A stretch of DNA of 58,034 nucleotides from Fuerstiella sp. (GTDB lineage Bacteria; Planctomycetota; Planctomycetia; Planctomycetales; Planctomycetaceae): assembly GCA_029247265.1 (NCBI GenBank), contig JAQWLN010000044.1, forward strand, positions 1-58,034. Direction: 5' to 3'. Under the pieces are notes generated by a model. The model did no database searches. It saw nothing but the letters and a program-made list of their open reading frames with translations, and had not been told where the DNA came from. Within the stretch, counting starts at the first letter, position 1, and every line of letters begins with the position of its first letter. A program made the position numbers and the translations under genes. This document shows positions 26,467-35,919 of this stretch, piece by piece.

Positions 26467-27513
26467 ATGAGATTGACCAGCATGAATCTGAATACGGTTG
26501 TCTTTGTTGTCACGGTCCTCGCAATGTTGCCAGCAGGGGCTCCCGGTGACGATTTTCGCCCGGATCGATGTGAGGTTCTGCCATTGCTGGATCACCAGGT
26601 TTCTTTTTCCATTGATGGAGTTGAAAAGCTGCGGTGGCATTTTGGGGACCAGTATCCTCGCCCGTTTTTCTATCCGTTTAACGGACCATCGGGAGTTTCA
26701 CTGACTCGTATGGGGCATCCAGGTGCACAGAACCATGACCATCATCGGTCTGTCTGGTTTGCTCACCACAAACTCAACGGTGTTGACTTCTGGTCGGACA
26801 ATACAAGGGCACGTGTTCGGCAGAAACACTGGTACCGATATCGGGATGGAAGCGAAGAAGCCGTCATGGCGTCATTGCTCGGATGGTTCGATGAGGGCGG
26901 GAAGGAGGTCATGGAACAGGACGTCATCGCCGCACTTCGTCCGATGGATGCCGGAGAGCACGCGTTGGAGCTGCAGATCACGATGCGTCCGCCGCAGGGT
27001 GTTGATACCGTAATGCTGGGCAAAACGAATTTTGGACTATTGGCCGTGCGCGTGTCTAAGACGCTGTCGGAATATTTTGGTGGAGGTCAGCTAAGCAACA
27101 GCGAAGGCGTGGCCGGAGAACCCGGTATCTTCGGAAAACGAGCGCGGTGGATGGACTACAGCGGGCCTGTCGTCGTGGGGACTGGAGAAGCTCGACACCT
27201 GGTGTGTGAAGGGATCACGTATTTCGACCATCCCGACAATCCTCGCTACCCAACGTATTGGCATGTTCGCGAGGACGGCTGGATGGGGGCGTCCTTCGGA
27301 ATGCAGGAAGAATGGAGAATCGACCGGCAGAATCCGCTGGTGCTGCGATATCTGCTGCATGCCCATTCAGGCGAATACGATCACGATAAAGCAGAAGATG
27401 TTCAACAGCGTTTTGCGAAAAGGCCGGGATTTCAGATCCGCCAACCGAATGCAGACGAGAGGCACCGGCAGTACGAAGTTGAGCGTATTACCGTCTCGAA
27501 TGCAGTCAAATAA
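26467..27513 (+). CDS. DUF6807 (PmoA-like) secreted protein
   Basis: A 348-residue DUF6807 protein with signal peptide (LNTVVFVVTVLAMLPAGAPG). Typical features are RPFFYPFNGPSGVSLTRMGHPG, NHDHHRSVWFAHHKLNGVDFW, MDYSGPVV and HPDNPRYPTYWHVREDGWMGASFG. The many His residues may bind metal. The family was named after genes near methane monooxygenase, but in Planctomycetes it sits among sugar-degrading genes. Here it is divergent from the sulfatase with a 220-base gap. An in-frame ATG at 26449 gives a longer, less convincing N-terminus. Confidence 0.85.
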   Translation: MRLTSMNLNTVVFVVTVLAMLPAGAPGDDFRPDRCEVLPLLDHQVSFSIDGVEKLRWHFGDQYPRPFFYPFNGPSGVSLTRMGHPGAQNHDHHRSVWFAHHKLNGVDFWSDNTRARVRQKHWYRYRDGSEEAVMASLLGWFDEGGKEVMEQDVIAALRPMDAGEHALELQITMRPPQGVDTVMLGKTNFGLLAVRVSKTLSEYFGGGQLSNSEGVAGEPGIFGKRARWMDYSGPVVVGTGEARHLVCEGITYFDHPDNPRYPTYWHVREDGWMGASFGMQEEWRIDRQNPLVLRYLLHAHSGEYDHDKAEDVQQRFAKRPGFQIRQPNADERHRQYEVERITVSNAVK

Positions 27514-27763
27514 CCACGTGATTTCCATAGGGGAATCTGCTGACCCAGGCGATTCCGCCGTTTTTCGACTAGGTTCATATCACGAAGTTTACGCAGTCTG
27601 TCCGGTCCCAACGCTTGACAAAGGTCATATTTGGCGGTTTCATGGTTGGGGAAAACACGGAGATTTTGGCGTTGATTCGACGGTCGATAGGTCGAAGAAT
27701 GCTACTGTTGCGTGCTCCGTGGCGACTTCGTCGAAAAATAACATGAACTCTGGAGACAATTGA

Positions 27764-28147
27764 ATGTGTAGTGTGAAACTCCTCGGTCGCTTCGCGATCG
27801 CTGGTGCTTGTATGTTTGCCATCGTCGCTCTGACTGGCGATTCAGCATCTGCTCGTCCCAAATACCAGCAGGTGATGAGCAAAGCTTATCCCGAGCTGAC
27901 CAAAAAGCACGGCAAGAATGACAAACTGTCCTGTGCGGTCTGTCATCCATCCAAGAGCAAGAAGAAACGAAACAATTATGGCGTTGCCGTTGGCAAGAAC
28001 GTTGGCAAGAAGAATCAATCCGATTTGGAGCTGATCAAAAAAGCCATTGAAAAGGCTGAAAAGGAAAAGAGCGCTACAGAAGGCAAGACCTTCGGCCAGC
28101 TGATTGAAGCCGGTGAGCTGCCAGGTACCAAAGACGAAGCAAATTAG
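27764..28147 (+). CDS. Small secreted protein with one CxxCH heme motif
   Basis: A 127-residue protein with a signal peptide (LLGRFAIAGACMFAIVALTGDSASA). One heme-c site is visible in KLSCAVCHPSKSKKKRN (Cys57, Cys60, His61). The rest is Lys/Glu-rich and predicted helical; no Met ligand is obvious. It could be a small periplasmic electron carrier or a heme-bearing scaffold. It is a single gene with its own terminator 18 bases after the stop. Similar small proteins occur beside planctomycete cytochromes, but no named family is claimed. Confidence 0.75.
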   Translation: MCSVKLLGRFAIAGACMFAIVALTGDSASARPKYQQVMSKAYPELTKKHGKNDKLSCAVCHPSKSKKKRNNYGVAVGKNVGKKNQSDLELIKKAIEKAEKEKSATEGKTFGQLIEAGELPGTKDEAN

Positions 28148-28164
28148 TTTGCTTTTGTGAATCA

Positions 28165-28198
28165 AACGCGAGCCGTCGTCAAAACGGCTCGCGTTTTT
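28165..28198 (+). terminator. Rho-independent terminator
   Basis: AACGCGAGCCGT (28165-28176) pairs perfectly with ACGGCTCGCGTT (28184-28195), and TTTT follows. It ends the small heme protein gene. Confidence 0.9.
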
Positions 28199-28344
28199 TA
28201 TGCGCACCCGGAAAGATTGAGTTTCCTGGTGGGCAATCATTTCACACCGACGGGTACTTGCGGTTATGCTGCGCGTACTCAGCGGGGTACCTGTCCCCCC
28301 GTTTTGCACTCCCGCCCAATCCCTGCCTCAATCCGGAAGCTTCC

Positions 28345-29646
28345 ATGAGCGCCGCCAGCGAATCCAATCGTCGTCAGTTTCTCTCCACAAGTACGGCTGC
28401 CACTGCTGCTCTGGCTGTGTCGCCAACACTGTCTGCCGGCGCATTTGCCAGCGGCAGCGACCTGCTGAAGGTCGGTCTTGTCGGGTGTGGTGGTCGAGGA
28501 ACCGGTGCTGCGTCTCAGGCGCTGAATGCAGATTCCGGTGTGGAACTGGTTGCGATGGCGGACGCTTTCGACGACCGCCTGCAGAGTTCCCGAGCTCGCC
28601 TGCAGCGACAATTCAATAAGGACAACGAGATTCCTCGCGTCAACGTCGTTGACGATAATTGTTTTGTTGGCTTCGACGCCTACAAACAGGTCGTCGAAAA
28701 AAGCGATGTTGTTGTGCTGGCGTCGACTCCGCACTTTCGTCCACGTCATCTGAAAGCGGCCGTGGAAGCCGGCAAACATGTCTTTTGTGAGAAGCCGGTT
28801 GGCGTCGACGGACCTGGCGTGCGATCCGTGTTGGAATCTGTGCAGAAAGCTCGCGAGAACAACACATCCATTGTTAGTGGTCTGTGCTGGCGTTATCACC
28901 ACGGCAAGCGAGCCGTCTTTGATCAGATCAAGGATGGCATGATCGGCGACATCGTTTCCATGCAGTGCAGCTACATGACCGGCGGGGTCTGGGATCCGCG
29001 AAAGACGAAAGAAGAATGCAGCAGTGAAATGGAGTACCAGTTGCGCAACTGGTACTACTACACATGGCTGTCCGGCGACTTCAATGTCGAACAGCACATT
29101 CACAGTCTGGATAAAATGTTGTGGGCCATGGATGACGAAGCCCCAGCAACGATCAGTGCCAGTGGTGGCCGACAGGTACGGACCGATCCGAAATACGGCA
29201 ACATTTACGATCACTTCAACGTCGTCTATGAATGGGCCAACGGGGTAAAAGCATTCGCTCGCTGTCGACACTGGAAGGGTTGCGAAACCGACGTTAATGA
29301 TTTTATCGTGGGCACCAAAGGCTGGGCCGATGTGATGAAGCACCGCATCTACGATCTGGACGGCAAGGAGATCTGGAAGTTCGAAGGTGAAGGCGGCGAC
29401 ATGTATCAGATCGAACACGACGAACTGTTCGCCGGCATCCGCGGGGCCAATCCGATCAACAACGGTGACTACATGTGCAAGAGCACAATGCTGGCCATCT
29501 CCGGACGTATGGCGGCTTACACCGGTAAGAAACTGACGTGGGACGAGTGCATGAATTCGCAGGAAGACCTGAGACCGGAAACCTACGACTGGGTCGACGT
29601 GCCCGTTCCGCCCGTCGCCATCCCTGGCAAGACAAAGTTCGTGTGA
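28345..29646 (+). CDS. Gfo/Idh/MocA family oxidoreductase with Tat-like leader
   Basis: A 433-residue NAD(P)-dependent oxidoreductase. An N-terminal twin-arginine signal (SNRRQFLSTSTAATAALAVS) suggests export in folded form. The Rossmann loop is VGLVGCGGRGTGAASQ, the family motif EKPVG is present, and the catalytic region includes FNVEQHIHSLDKMLWAMDD. Substrates of this family are sugars, inositols and similar polyols. The ATG at 28345 fits the leader; the open frame upstream is not protein-like. The gene lies between the small heme protein and the PSD1 cytochrome. Confidence 0.92.
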   Translation: MSAASESNRRQFLSTSTAATAALAVSPTLSAGAFASGSDLLKVGLVGCGGRGTGAASQALNADSGVELVAMADAFDDRLQSSRARLQRQFNKDNEIPRVNVVDDNCFVGFDAYKQVVEKSDVVVLASTPHFRPRHLKAAVEAGKHVFCEKPVGVDGPGVRSVLESVQKARENNTSIVSGLCWRYHHGKRAVFDQIKDGMIGDIVSMQCSYMTGGVWDPRKTKEECSSEMEYQLRNWYYYTWLSGDFNVEQHIHSLDKMLWAMDDEAPATISASGGRQVRTDPKYGNIYDHFNVVYEWANGVKAFARCRHWKGCETDVNDFIVGTKGWADVMKHRIYDLDGKEIWKFEGEGGDMYQIEHDELFAGIRGANPINNGDYMCKSTMLAISGRMAAYTGKKLTWDECMNSQEDLRPETYDWVDVPVPPVAIPGKTKFV

Positions 29647-29973
29647 AGCTTGTTATCGGCAGTCGCTGGCGCATCAGATTCCGTCGAAATGAATTCTATC
29701 AGCCTCGCTGACCGATGATGCGCGGGTGCGGAATCTCAGGAAATGCTCTGCAACATCGTCGTATGCCGCTGCTGACTATATTCGCATGCGGTGAACAGCG
29801 TGGAACGTTGTGCGCCCGTTCGGCATAATACGTCCGGCGGGCATACACCTGCTGTCCACTGAGGATTCGGTCGGAACCGGGATTCGCGGCACGCTCTGCG
29901 CAGCAGACGTATTGACCACTGAGCACCAGGATTGTCCGACACGCCTTATCAGTTTACACCTGTTTCCAAGACC
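29647..29973. other. Intergenic region upstream of the PSD1 gene
   Basis: About 330 bases with GC-rich imperfect repeats (TCAGTGGNCA twice on the minus strand around 29860-29930). No gene or clear regulatory site can be supported. The pattern is too degenerate to name. Confidence 0.25.
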
Positions 29974-32787
29974 ATGTACAAGCTACTTACTGTCGTTGCC
30001 ATCGTCACGTCGCTGACAGCCTGCAGTTCAGCCTCCGCGCAGGACGAGCAGGTAACGGAGGCTGAGAAACTCTTCGCGCTGAAGGTTCGCCCGTTGCTGC
30101 GAGAAAAATGCCTGGCGTGCCATGGGGCGGATTCAGAGAAGGTCGAAAGCAGATTTGATCTGACCTCGCGAGAAAAACTGATGTCCGGCGGCGAATCCTT
30201 TGGTGGCGATGTTGTCGTGCCCGGAAACGCCGATGAGAGTTACCTGTACTCGATGGTGACACGCACCGAGCCGGATTTTGCAATGCCGCCGAAGGAAGCG
30301 GAACAGCTGACCGAAGAGCAGGCGTGGTGGATTCGCGACTGGATCAACGGCGGTGCTCCGTGGCCGAACGACAAACGCATCGCCGAAATTTACGATCGAT
30401 ATGCGGAAGGCGTAACCTGGAAAACCAGCGGTGGTCTCAGCGACGAATGGACGAAGCGTAAATATGAGCCGGAAGACTTGTGGGCTTATCAGCCATTGTG
30501 GAAGGACGCTGATGACAGCCTGAATGGCGATATCGGCAGTACCGCCATCGACGCCCTGATCGGCGATCAAATGCGTGACGCAGGTGTGAAGCCAGCACCC
30601 GGCGCAGATCGTCAGGCCTTGATTCGCCGAGCATTCTTTGATCTGACTGGACTGCCGCCTGAACCCAGTGACGTAGCCGCCTTCGTCAGCAGTTCACGAA
30701 GCGACGACGTTGTTTACGCAGCGTTAATTGATAAGCTTCTGGACAGTCCGCACTATGGCGAGCAATGGGGGCGACACTGGCTGGACGTTGTGCGGTATGC
30801 GGACAGTTCCGGTTTCGCCAACGACTGGGAACGTCCCAACGCGTGGCGTTATCGCGACTATGTCGTTCGGGCGTTCAATGATGATAAACCGTATGATCAA
30901 TTTATCCGTGAACAAATCGCCGGCGATGAAATCGTCGCGATGCGGAAAACAGAGAACGGCCAGCCCCAAGACACCTTAACGACCGATGCCGAACTGTTGA
31001 TTGCCGCTGGTTTTCTGCGGATGGGGCCGTGGGAACACACGGGGATGAGTGTTGCCAAAGTGACTCGGCAGCTGTTCCTTGATGACATCACGGATTCGGT
31101 CGGACAGGTCTTTCTGGCTCACGCACTGCAGTGCTGTCGCTGTCACGACCACAAATTCGATCCGATCCCGACAGAAGACTATTACTCGTTTCAGGCCGTG
31201 TTTGCGACGACTCAGTTTGCTGAAGTCGACACCGCATGGCTGGTCGGTGAAAATCGATCCGGCATTGCTGAGGATCGTCGGTATCATCAGATGCGACAGA
31301 AAGCGAACAGCAATGTGCTGAGCATGTTGTCAGCAAAGCAGGCGACCAACGATCAAAAGTGGTTCGAAAAACAGGGCCTGCCGTATAAGACTCGTGCAGA
31401 AGCAAAGCAGGCCGATGCCCCCCAAGAGCATTTTCCGCCCAACAACCTGTTGAAGACACCCGACGACTTTGGTCGGGAACGCATTGGCCGCAAATGGCAG
31501 ACAAGGTTTCCGTGGGAACTTGACCGCTACAAGCCCATCGCCTTCACCGTATACAGCGGAAAGACACAGCCGATGCGGAGCATCGCGGCACGTATTCAGA
31601 AACCGCCGAATCCGATCACCAAAGGGCGACTGGAGAACACGGCTATTCTGACGGGGGGCGATTTGTTTGCTGCTGCGAAGCCCGTCACCCCGGCCGTTCT
31701 TAGTGCCGTGCCGGGAGGGCTTGAATTCAAGGTGCCGGACACGATCGAAGGTCGCCGTTCCGCATTGGCTGACTGGATTGCCAGTCCGCAAAACACGCTG
31801 TCCGCTCGAGTTATGGTGAACCGCATCTGGCAGCATCATTTCGGTCGAGGGCTGGCCGGAAATCCGAACAACTTCGGCACGACGGGCAAGAAGCCAACTC
31901 ACCCGAAACTATTGGACTGGCTGGCCGGGGAATTTATTCGCAGTGGCTGGTCCGTCAAACACATGCATCGGCTGATTATGATGTCCGACACATATCGGCG
32001 ATCAAGCTCGCACCCGGACGCAAAATTACTCGCAGAAAAAGATCCCGGGAACCAGATTTACGCGGCATTTCTGCCACGTCGGTTAAGCGCAGAAGAACTT
32101 CGTGACGCCATGCTGGCGGTGTCCGGAGAACTCAACCGTGCCGTCGGTGGCATTCCCATTCGCCCTGACATGAATCTGGAAGCTGCACTGCAGCCTCGCA
32201 TGATTATGGGATCCTTTGCCCCCAGTTATGTGCCGAATCCAACGCCGGAAAACCGCAATCGTCGTTCGGTATATGCTTTGAAGCTGCGTGGCCACCGCGA
32301 CCCCATGATGGAAACCTTTAATCAGCCGGGGTCGGAAAAATCGTGCGAAATTCGGGATAGCTCCACGATCTCTCCTCAGGCGCTGACGTTGCTCAACAGC
32401 GACGAGACCAACGACCGTGCTCTGGCGTTTGCTACGGACGTGCTCGAGGAATCGGAGTCCGACGAAGCCGCGATCACTGCTGTTTTTCAACGTGCCTTCG
32501 GACGCAGGCCCGCGGCTGAGGAAACAATCGCGTCTTTGCAGCACTGGCAGAAAATGGAAATCGTGCAGTCACGGCTGACGTTCAATCCTCGCGAGTATCC
32601 CACAGAAGTTGTCCGCCGGGCGAGCGAAGAAAATACGGGAGAACCGTTCACGTTTACCGAACGTCTGTTCGTGTACGACGACTACGTCCACGATCTGCAG
32701 CCACACGAGGTTGACGCAAAAACGCGCGCCCTTGCAGACGTGTGCCTCGCGATGCTGAACAGCAATGAATTCGCATTTGTCTATTAA
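29974..32787 (+). CDS. PSD1/PSCyt-type cytochrome protein (DUF1549/DUF1553)
   Basis: A 937-residue exported planctomycete cytochrome. The leader ends in a lipoprotein-like LTACSSAS. Domains in order are a PSCyt1 heme domain with KCLACHGAD (Cys46, Cys49, His50), DUF1549 (AFFDLTGLPPEPSDV to YGEQWGRHWLDVVRYADSSGF and CCRCHDHKFDPIPTEDYYSF) and DUF1553 (SARVMVNRIWQHHFGRGL, DWLAGEFIRSGWSVKHMHRLIMMSDTYR, NSDETNDRALAFA). Family members are almost always paired with DUF1501. The nearest DUF1501 on its 3' side is only a fragment (34443-34640), so the partner seems lost. The ATG at 29974 fits the leader; the frame is open from 29932. Confidence 0.93.
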   Translation: MYKLLTVVAIVTSLTACSSASAQDEQVTEAEKLFALKVRPLLREKCLACHGADSEKVESRFDLTSREKLMSGGESFGGDVVVPGNADESYLYSMVTRTEPDFAMPPKEAEQLTEEQAWWIRDWINGGAPWPNDKRIAEIYDRYAEGVTWKTSGGLSDEWTKRKYEPEDLWAYQPLWKDADDSLNGDIGSTAIDALIGDQMRDAGVKPAPGADRQALIRRAFFDLTGLPPEPSDVAAFVSSSRSDDVVYAALIDKLLDSPHYGEQWGRHWLDVVRYADSSGFANDWERPNAWRYRDYVVRAFNDDKPYDQFIREQIAGDEIVAMRKTENGQPQDTLTTDAELLIAAGFLRMGPWEHTGMSVAKVTRQLFLDDITDSVGQVFLAHALQCCRCHDHKFDPIPTEDYYSFQAVFATTQFAEVDTAWLVGENRSGIAEDRRYHQMRQKANSNVLSMLSAKQATNDQKWFEKQGLPYKTRAEAKQADAPQEHFPPNNLLKTPDDFGRERIGRKWQTRFPWELDRYKPIAFTVYSGKTQPMRSIAARIQKPPNPITKGRLENTAILTGGDLFAAAKPVTPAVLSAVPGGLEFKVPDTIEGRRSALADWIASPQNTLSARVMVNRIWQHHFGRGLAGNPNNFGTTGKKPTHPKLLDWLAGEFIRSGWSVKHMHRLIMMSDTYRRSSSHPDAKLLAEKDPGNQIYAAFLPRRLSAEELRDAMLAVSGELNRAVGGIPIRPDMNLEAALQPRMIMGSFAPSYVPNPTPENRNRRSVYALKLRGHRDPMMETFNQPGSEKSCEIRDSSTISPQALTLLNSDETNDRALAFATDVLEESESDEAAITAVFQRAFGRRPAAEETIASLQHWQKMEIVQSRLTFNPREYPTEVVRRASEENTGEPFTFTERLFVYDDYVHDLQPHEVDAKTRALADVCLAMLNSNEFAFVY

Positions 32788-32810
32788 GAAAGAGCAACAT
32801 GCCCTTTGTC

Positions 32811-32898
32811 GTGGACGTTGCTGGCTCGCGGGAGTCACAGGATTGCAATCAACGAGCGTTACTCGCGGCCAGAAGTCAGCATGAAACGCAGTAGCCAG
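32811..32898 (+). repeat. 88-bp dispersed repeat, copy A
   Basis: Ungapped similarity to 43643-43730, about 66 of 88 bases identical by hand count. It includes CTGGCTCGCGGGAG, TCGCGGCCAGAAGTCAGC and TGAAACGC. In one frame both copies read R-x-WLAG-x-T-x-L-x-S then RG-x-KSA and stop, so they may be relics of a shared C-terminus. It lies immediately after the PSD1 stop, at the start of the degraded region. Confidence 0.65.
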
Positions 32899-33085
32899 CT
32901 CTTCCACACGGAGAGTTCTGCATTCGCCTTGCTGCGAGTAATGTCTCAAGAACGTTGCAACCGGCCTGTGATCCGGGAAAACTGTAGAATTAACGCCAGG
33001 TTGCACACCTGTCTTAAGCAGGAAGAAGTTTCGAAGCAGAAAAAGTATTCCCGGCGGGTCCGCCGATGAACCTGCGGGCGTCCGA

Positions 33086-33779
33086 TTGCCGGTCGCTGGC
33101 ATGCAGCATCCGATGAAATTTCTCGCGGGACTGACGCAGGCCATTGAGGCGCGAAACGGAATCATCTATGAACAGGCACGAATCTCCGCAGTGGGACACG
33201 GCCGACTAGTTCGTCTGGACATGGCATGCGGGGGCAGAGTGGTCGCCGCCGAGGTCGTGTTAGCGACATCGGGATATACCCCAAATCTCGGCATGCTCCG
33301 TGGTCGAATTTTGCCGCTTCATCTTCAGGTTGTCGCTACGGAACCGCTGGATGCCTGGCAAATGGATCGCATCGGCTGGGATAGACGTGAAGGCATTTTG
33401 GATTCCCGACGCATATTCAGCTACTTCCGGCTTACGGCCGACAACAGAATTTTTTTTCGGCGGTGGCATACCTCGGTATCAGTGGGGGGGACGAACAGAA
33501 GACGATTCCGACGCAGTCTGTGCTATCGATCGTTTGGGTGAGGAACTGCATCGCACGTTCCCCGCTGAATTGGACCTGCAGGTGAATCGTGGTTGGACTG
33601 GTGTCATCGGCTACACTCTCGACGGACTACCGTCGATTCAGCGTTCGCAAAGCCATTCGGGTGTGGTTCAGGCTGTCGGCTGGTGCGGTCATGGTGTGGC
33701 GCTGTCCATCGCCTCCGGAGATTGGGTCGCTCGCATCCTGTGTGGCGAGTCGGATCAGAGCGAACTAGCCCGAGTCCTC
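33086..33779 (+). pseudogene. FAD-dependent oxidoreductase (DAO family) remnant, frameshifted
   Basis: Only the C-terminal two thirds of a D-amino-acid-oxidase superfamily protein remains (KFLAGLTQAIEARNG, EVVLATSGYTPNLG, WDRREGILDSRR, YFRLTADNRIFF, then GGGIPRYQWGG, GVIGYTLDGLPSI, VGWCGHGVALSIASG). The N-terminal FAD-binding GxGxxG part is absent. The frame breaks at an eight-T run (about 33450-33457): seven Ts would join the two frames cleanly. The relatives are gamma-glutamylputrescine oxidase-like proteins. It is probably non-functional. The frameshift alone could be a sequencing error, but the missing N-terminus could not. Confidence 0.75.
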
Positions 33780-33794
33780 ATGATTAGGTTCGCC

Positions 33795-33992
33795 GTTCAG
33801 GGTGCCATTGACCGGGTGACGCTTCTGGCGGCCGAGTTGCTGGGCGGTATGGCATTTGTCACGACAAATGATGTTGCATGCCTCCTGGCCTCCGCGCGGG
33901 CGCTGGCGTTTCATCCTCCGTCTTACGCGAGTATAGCGTCCAGTCTCGACGGTTACCTAGCTGGGAGACAGGCATCGACTCAAGCATCCTAG
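33795..33992 (+). pseudogene. Acyl-CoA dehydrogenase C-terminal fragment fused to the FAD remnant
   Basis: The same open frame continues after the DAO remnant with an unrelated stretch: LAAELLGGMAFVTTNDVACLLASARALAFHPPS and DGYLAG. This looks like the extreme C-terminus of an acyl-CoA dehydrogenase-type protein, with no sign of the rest. The join is clean in frame at about 33780-33795. It probably marks a deletion joining two former genes. Family assignment rests on pattern memory and is moderate. Confidence 0.45.
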
Positions 33993-34049
33993 TCTCAGCC
34001 GCAACAGATGAAGTGCCTGCAGCTGACGAACCGCTGAGCATTCGGGTGA

Positions 34050-34244
34050 GGTCTGAAGCATCCGCCAGAGGTGTCGATTCGATTTCAGAAATACCTGATT
34101 CTCAATGAGCAGGAACTGCACCTGGTGCAACCGGATCATCAGGCGGCGAACGTTCAACCGAGTACAGACCTCTACCTCGCGAACCAAACATATTCGTCCT
34201 CGGATCCGGCTTTCTTTGTGGAACCGTATGCCGAAGTGCATTAA
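34050..34244 (+). pseudogene. C-terminal fragment of an unidentified protein
   Basis: A frame open only after a stop at 34047 encodes about 64 residues with good protein character and GC-rich third positions (RFQKYLILNEQELHL, STDLYLANQTYSSSDPAFF, VEPYAEVH, then TAA). It has no start codon and no recognisable 5' part. It is probably the tail of a former gene. I do not recognise the family. Confidence 0.35.
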
Positions 34245-34442
34245 CTGGCGGCGACACGTCTTCCGCGCCACCTCCCACCGGTGAACTGGTTGCTGCGGGG
34301 GGGCGTGTCGTCGCAGCAGCACCGTTCTGTCCGGACGCGGCTGTCAATCCATTCCGCCGGGGCGCAGCAGCAGCAGTATTTCCGCAGATCGATCGGACGG
34401 CGCCGCGTCGGGCAACGTCCGAAGACTGTGGCTGGCACAAGG

Positions 34443-34640
34443 GCGCGTGCGGCATTCGACATTCAGGCCGAAGCGGACACGCTGCGCGATTCGTACGGTC
34501 GAAACAGCACGGGGCAAAGCCTGTTGATGGCCCGCAGGCTGGTTGAAGCAGGCGTGACCTGCGTGACCGTGCGTGTGACGGGTTGGGACGATCACACCAA
34601 ACTGGCACGTGGATTAAGGCAGCGCGGTCCCGCGTACGAT
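34443..34640 (+). pseudogene. DUF1501 fragment
   Basis: About 66 residues match the middle of DUF1501 proteins (FDIQAEADTLRDSYGRN, TGQSLLMARRLVEAGVT, GWDDHTKLARGLRQRGPAYDRG), comparable to YGRNIYGQSTLLARRLLESG in the intact gene at 4534-5889. Both ends of the domain are missing. The downstream break coincides with the truncated IS66 transposase starting at about 34645. The fragment may be what remains of the DUF1501 partner of the upstream PSD1 gene. Confidence 0.7.
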
Positions 34641-34644
34641 CGGG

Positions 34645-35461
34645 GCATGTGGGTGACGACGAACATCCGTATTCGGTGTATGACTTCACGATGAGCCGAC
34701 GTCGCGATGGACCACAGACGTTCCTGCAGGGTTTTCGTGGCTATCTTCATGCCGATGCCTATGGAGGCCACGACGCAATTTTTATCAATTCGGGCAGCGA
34801 CATTACTGAAGTGGCGTGCTGGGCTCATGCGCGACGCAAGTTTTTCGATGCGAGGGCAAACTACCCGCGGGAAGCGCATCAGACGCTGGAATGGATTCAG
34901 CAGTTATATGACATAGAAGATCGAGGTCGTGAGCTATCTGCGGAAATGCGCTGCGAGTTGCGGCGTGCGGAAGCCAACCCGATTTTGGATCGGATCGATG
35001 CGTATCTCAAAAAGCTCACACTGACCGTGCTGCCTAAGAGTGCGCTGGCCAAAGCGGTGACGTATGCACGCAACCAATGGGACGCACTTCGCTGCTACAC
35101 CACGGACGGTCGGCTGACGATCGATAACAACACGGCAGAACGGACGCTGCGTCATCAGGCAATTGGCCGAAAGAACTGGCTATTTATCGGCAGCGAAAAC
35201 GCCGGACCGCGTGCTGCGATCCTGTACTCAATCATGGCCGGTGCAAAACGGCATCGAATTGAACCATGGTCGTATGTCCGGGAACTGCTCATGCGTCTGC
35301 AGGCGGATGAGTCACAACTCGAAGACCTGCTGCCCGACCACTGGGCCGCCGCTCATCCGGAATCCATCCTGACGCACCGTCTTGATGAGTCACGGAAGAA
35401 GGCGTCGGCGAAGAAACTCCGTCGACAGCAACGTCGCCGAGCCGCCCGCTCAAAGTCGTAG
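34645..35461 (+). mobile_element. IS66-family transposase, 5'-truncated
   Basis: About 270 residues of the C-terminal half of an IS66 DDE transposase. Typical stretches are HPYSVYDFTMSRRRDGPQTFL, FRGYLHADAYGGHDAIF (second catalytic Asp), VACWAHARRKFFDA, LTIDNNTAERTLRHQAIGRKNWLFIGS (catalytic Glu) and the C-terminal GAKRHRIEPWSYVRELL. The N-terminal zinc-binding part and the first catalytic Asp are missing, and tnpA/tnpB are absent. The remaining frame could start at ATG 34583 in the other gene, but the product would be inactive. No clear inverted repeat was found on the 3' side. Confidence 0.85.
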
Positions 35462-35919
35462 CGGTGCCCATGGGCTGACCGAACGCACACAAAAACGGTC
35501 GGTTGTTAACAATTTCAGAATACGGATGAGTTCGTGACACAAAGTCGGCGTTCTTGATCCGTGCTGGCGAAGTTACCTGCAGCGACAGCAGCCGAATCAT
35601 CCAGCATCGAAACCCAGGTCGACGCTGTTCTGGATCAACAGCTGGTCGGTAACTGATCACGAATGTTTGTTTCGAATGGCCACGGCTCGTGGCCGTGGTA
35701 GAACTGAACGGAACACTGCGAGACTAATCACGCCCTTAGACGGCGACTGAGAAGCTAGCCGGTGTTCATCTCGTGGTGGGCGCAGACAAGTCCTTCGTTG
35801 CTCGTGTTAAGGGGGAATGACCGGGCGTCGCGACGCCCGCAGGCACTACAAATCGGACGTTTCTGAACAATTACAAAACTCTGGAAGACAGTGTTTTCAT
35901 TGTTCTTGTCGACTTCAAG
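35462..35919. other. Non-coding stretch after the IS66 remnant
   Basis: No gene is seen. Two strong inverted repeats occur: GGCCACG/CGTGGCC with a three-base loop at 35678-35694, and an 18-base perfect palindrome CGGGCGTCGCGACGCCCG at 35822-35839. Their role is unknown. Confidence 0.4.

Noticed and set aside
28279-29418. A 379-codon minus-strand frame
   Set aside because: It lies entirely over the Gfo/Idh/MocA gene and shows the pattern of a shadow frame.
29700-29940. Repeated TCAGTGG elements and frames on both strands
   Set aside because: The similarity is too weak and short to call a repeat family or gene.
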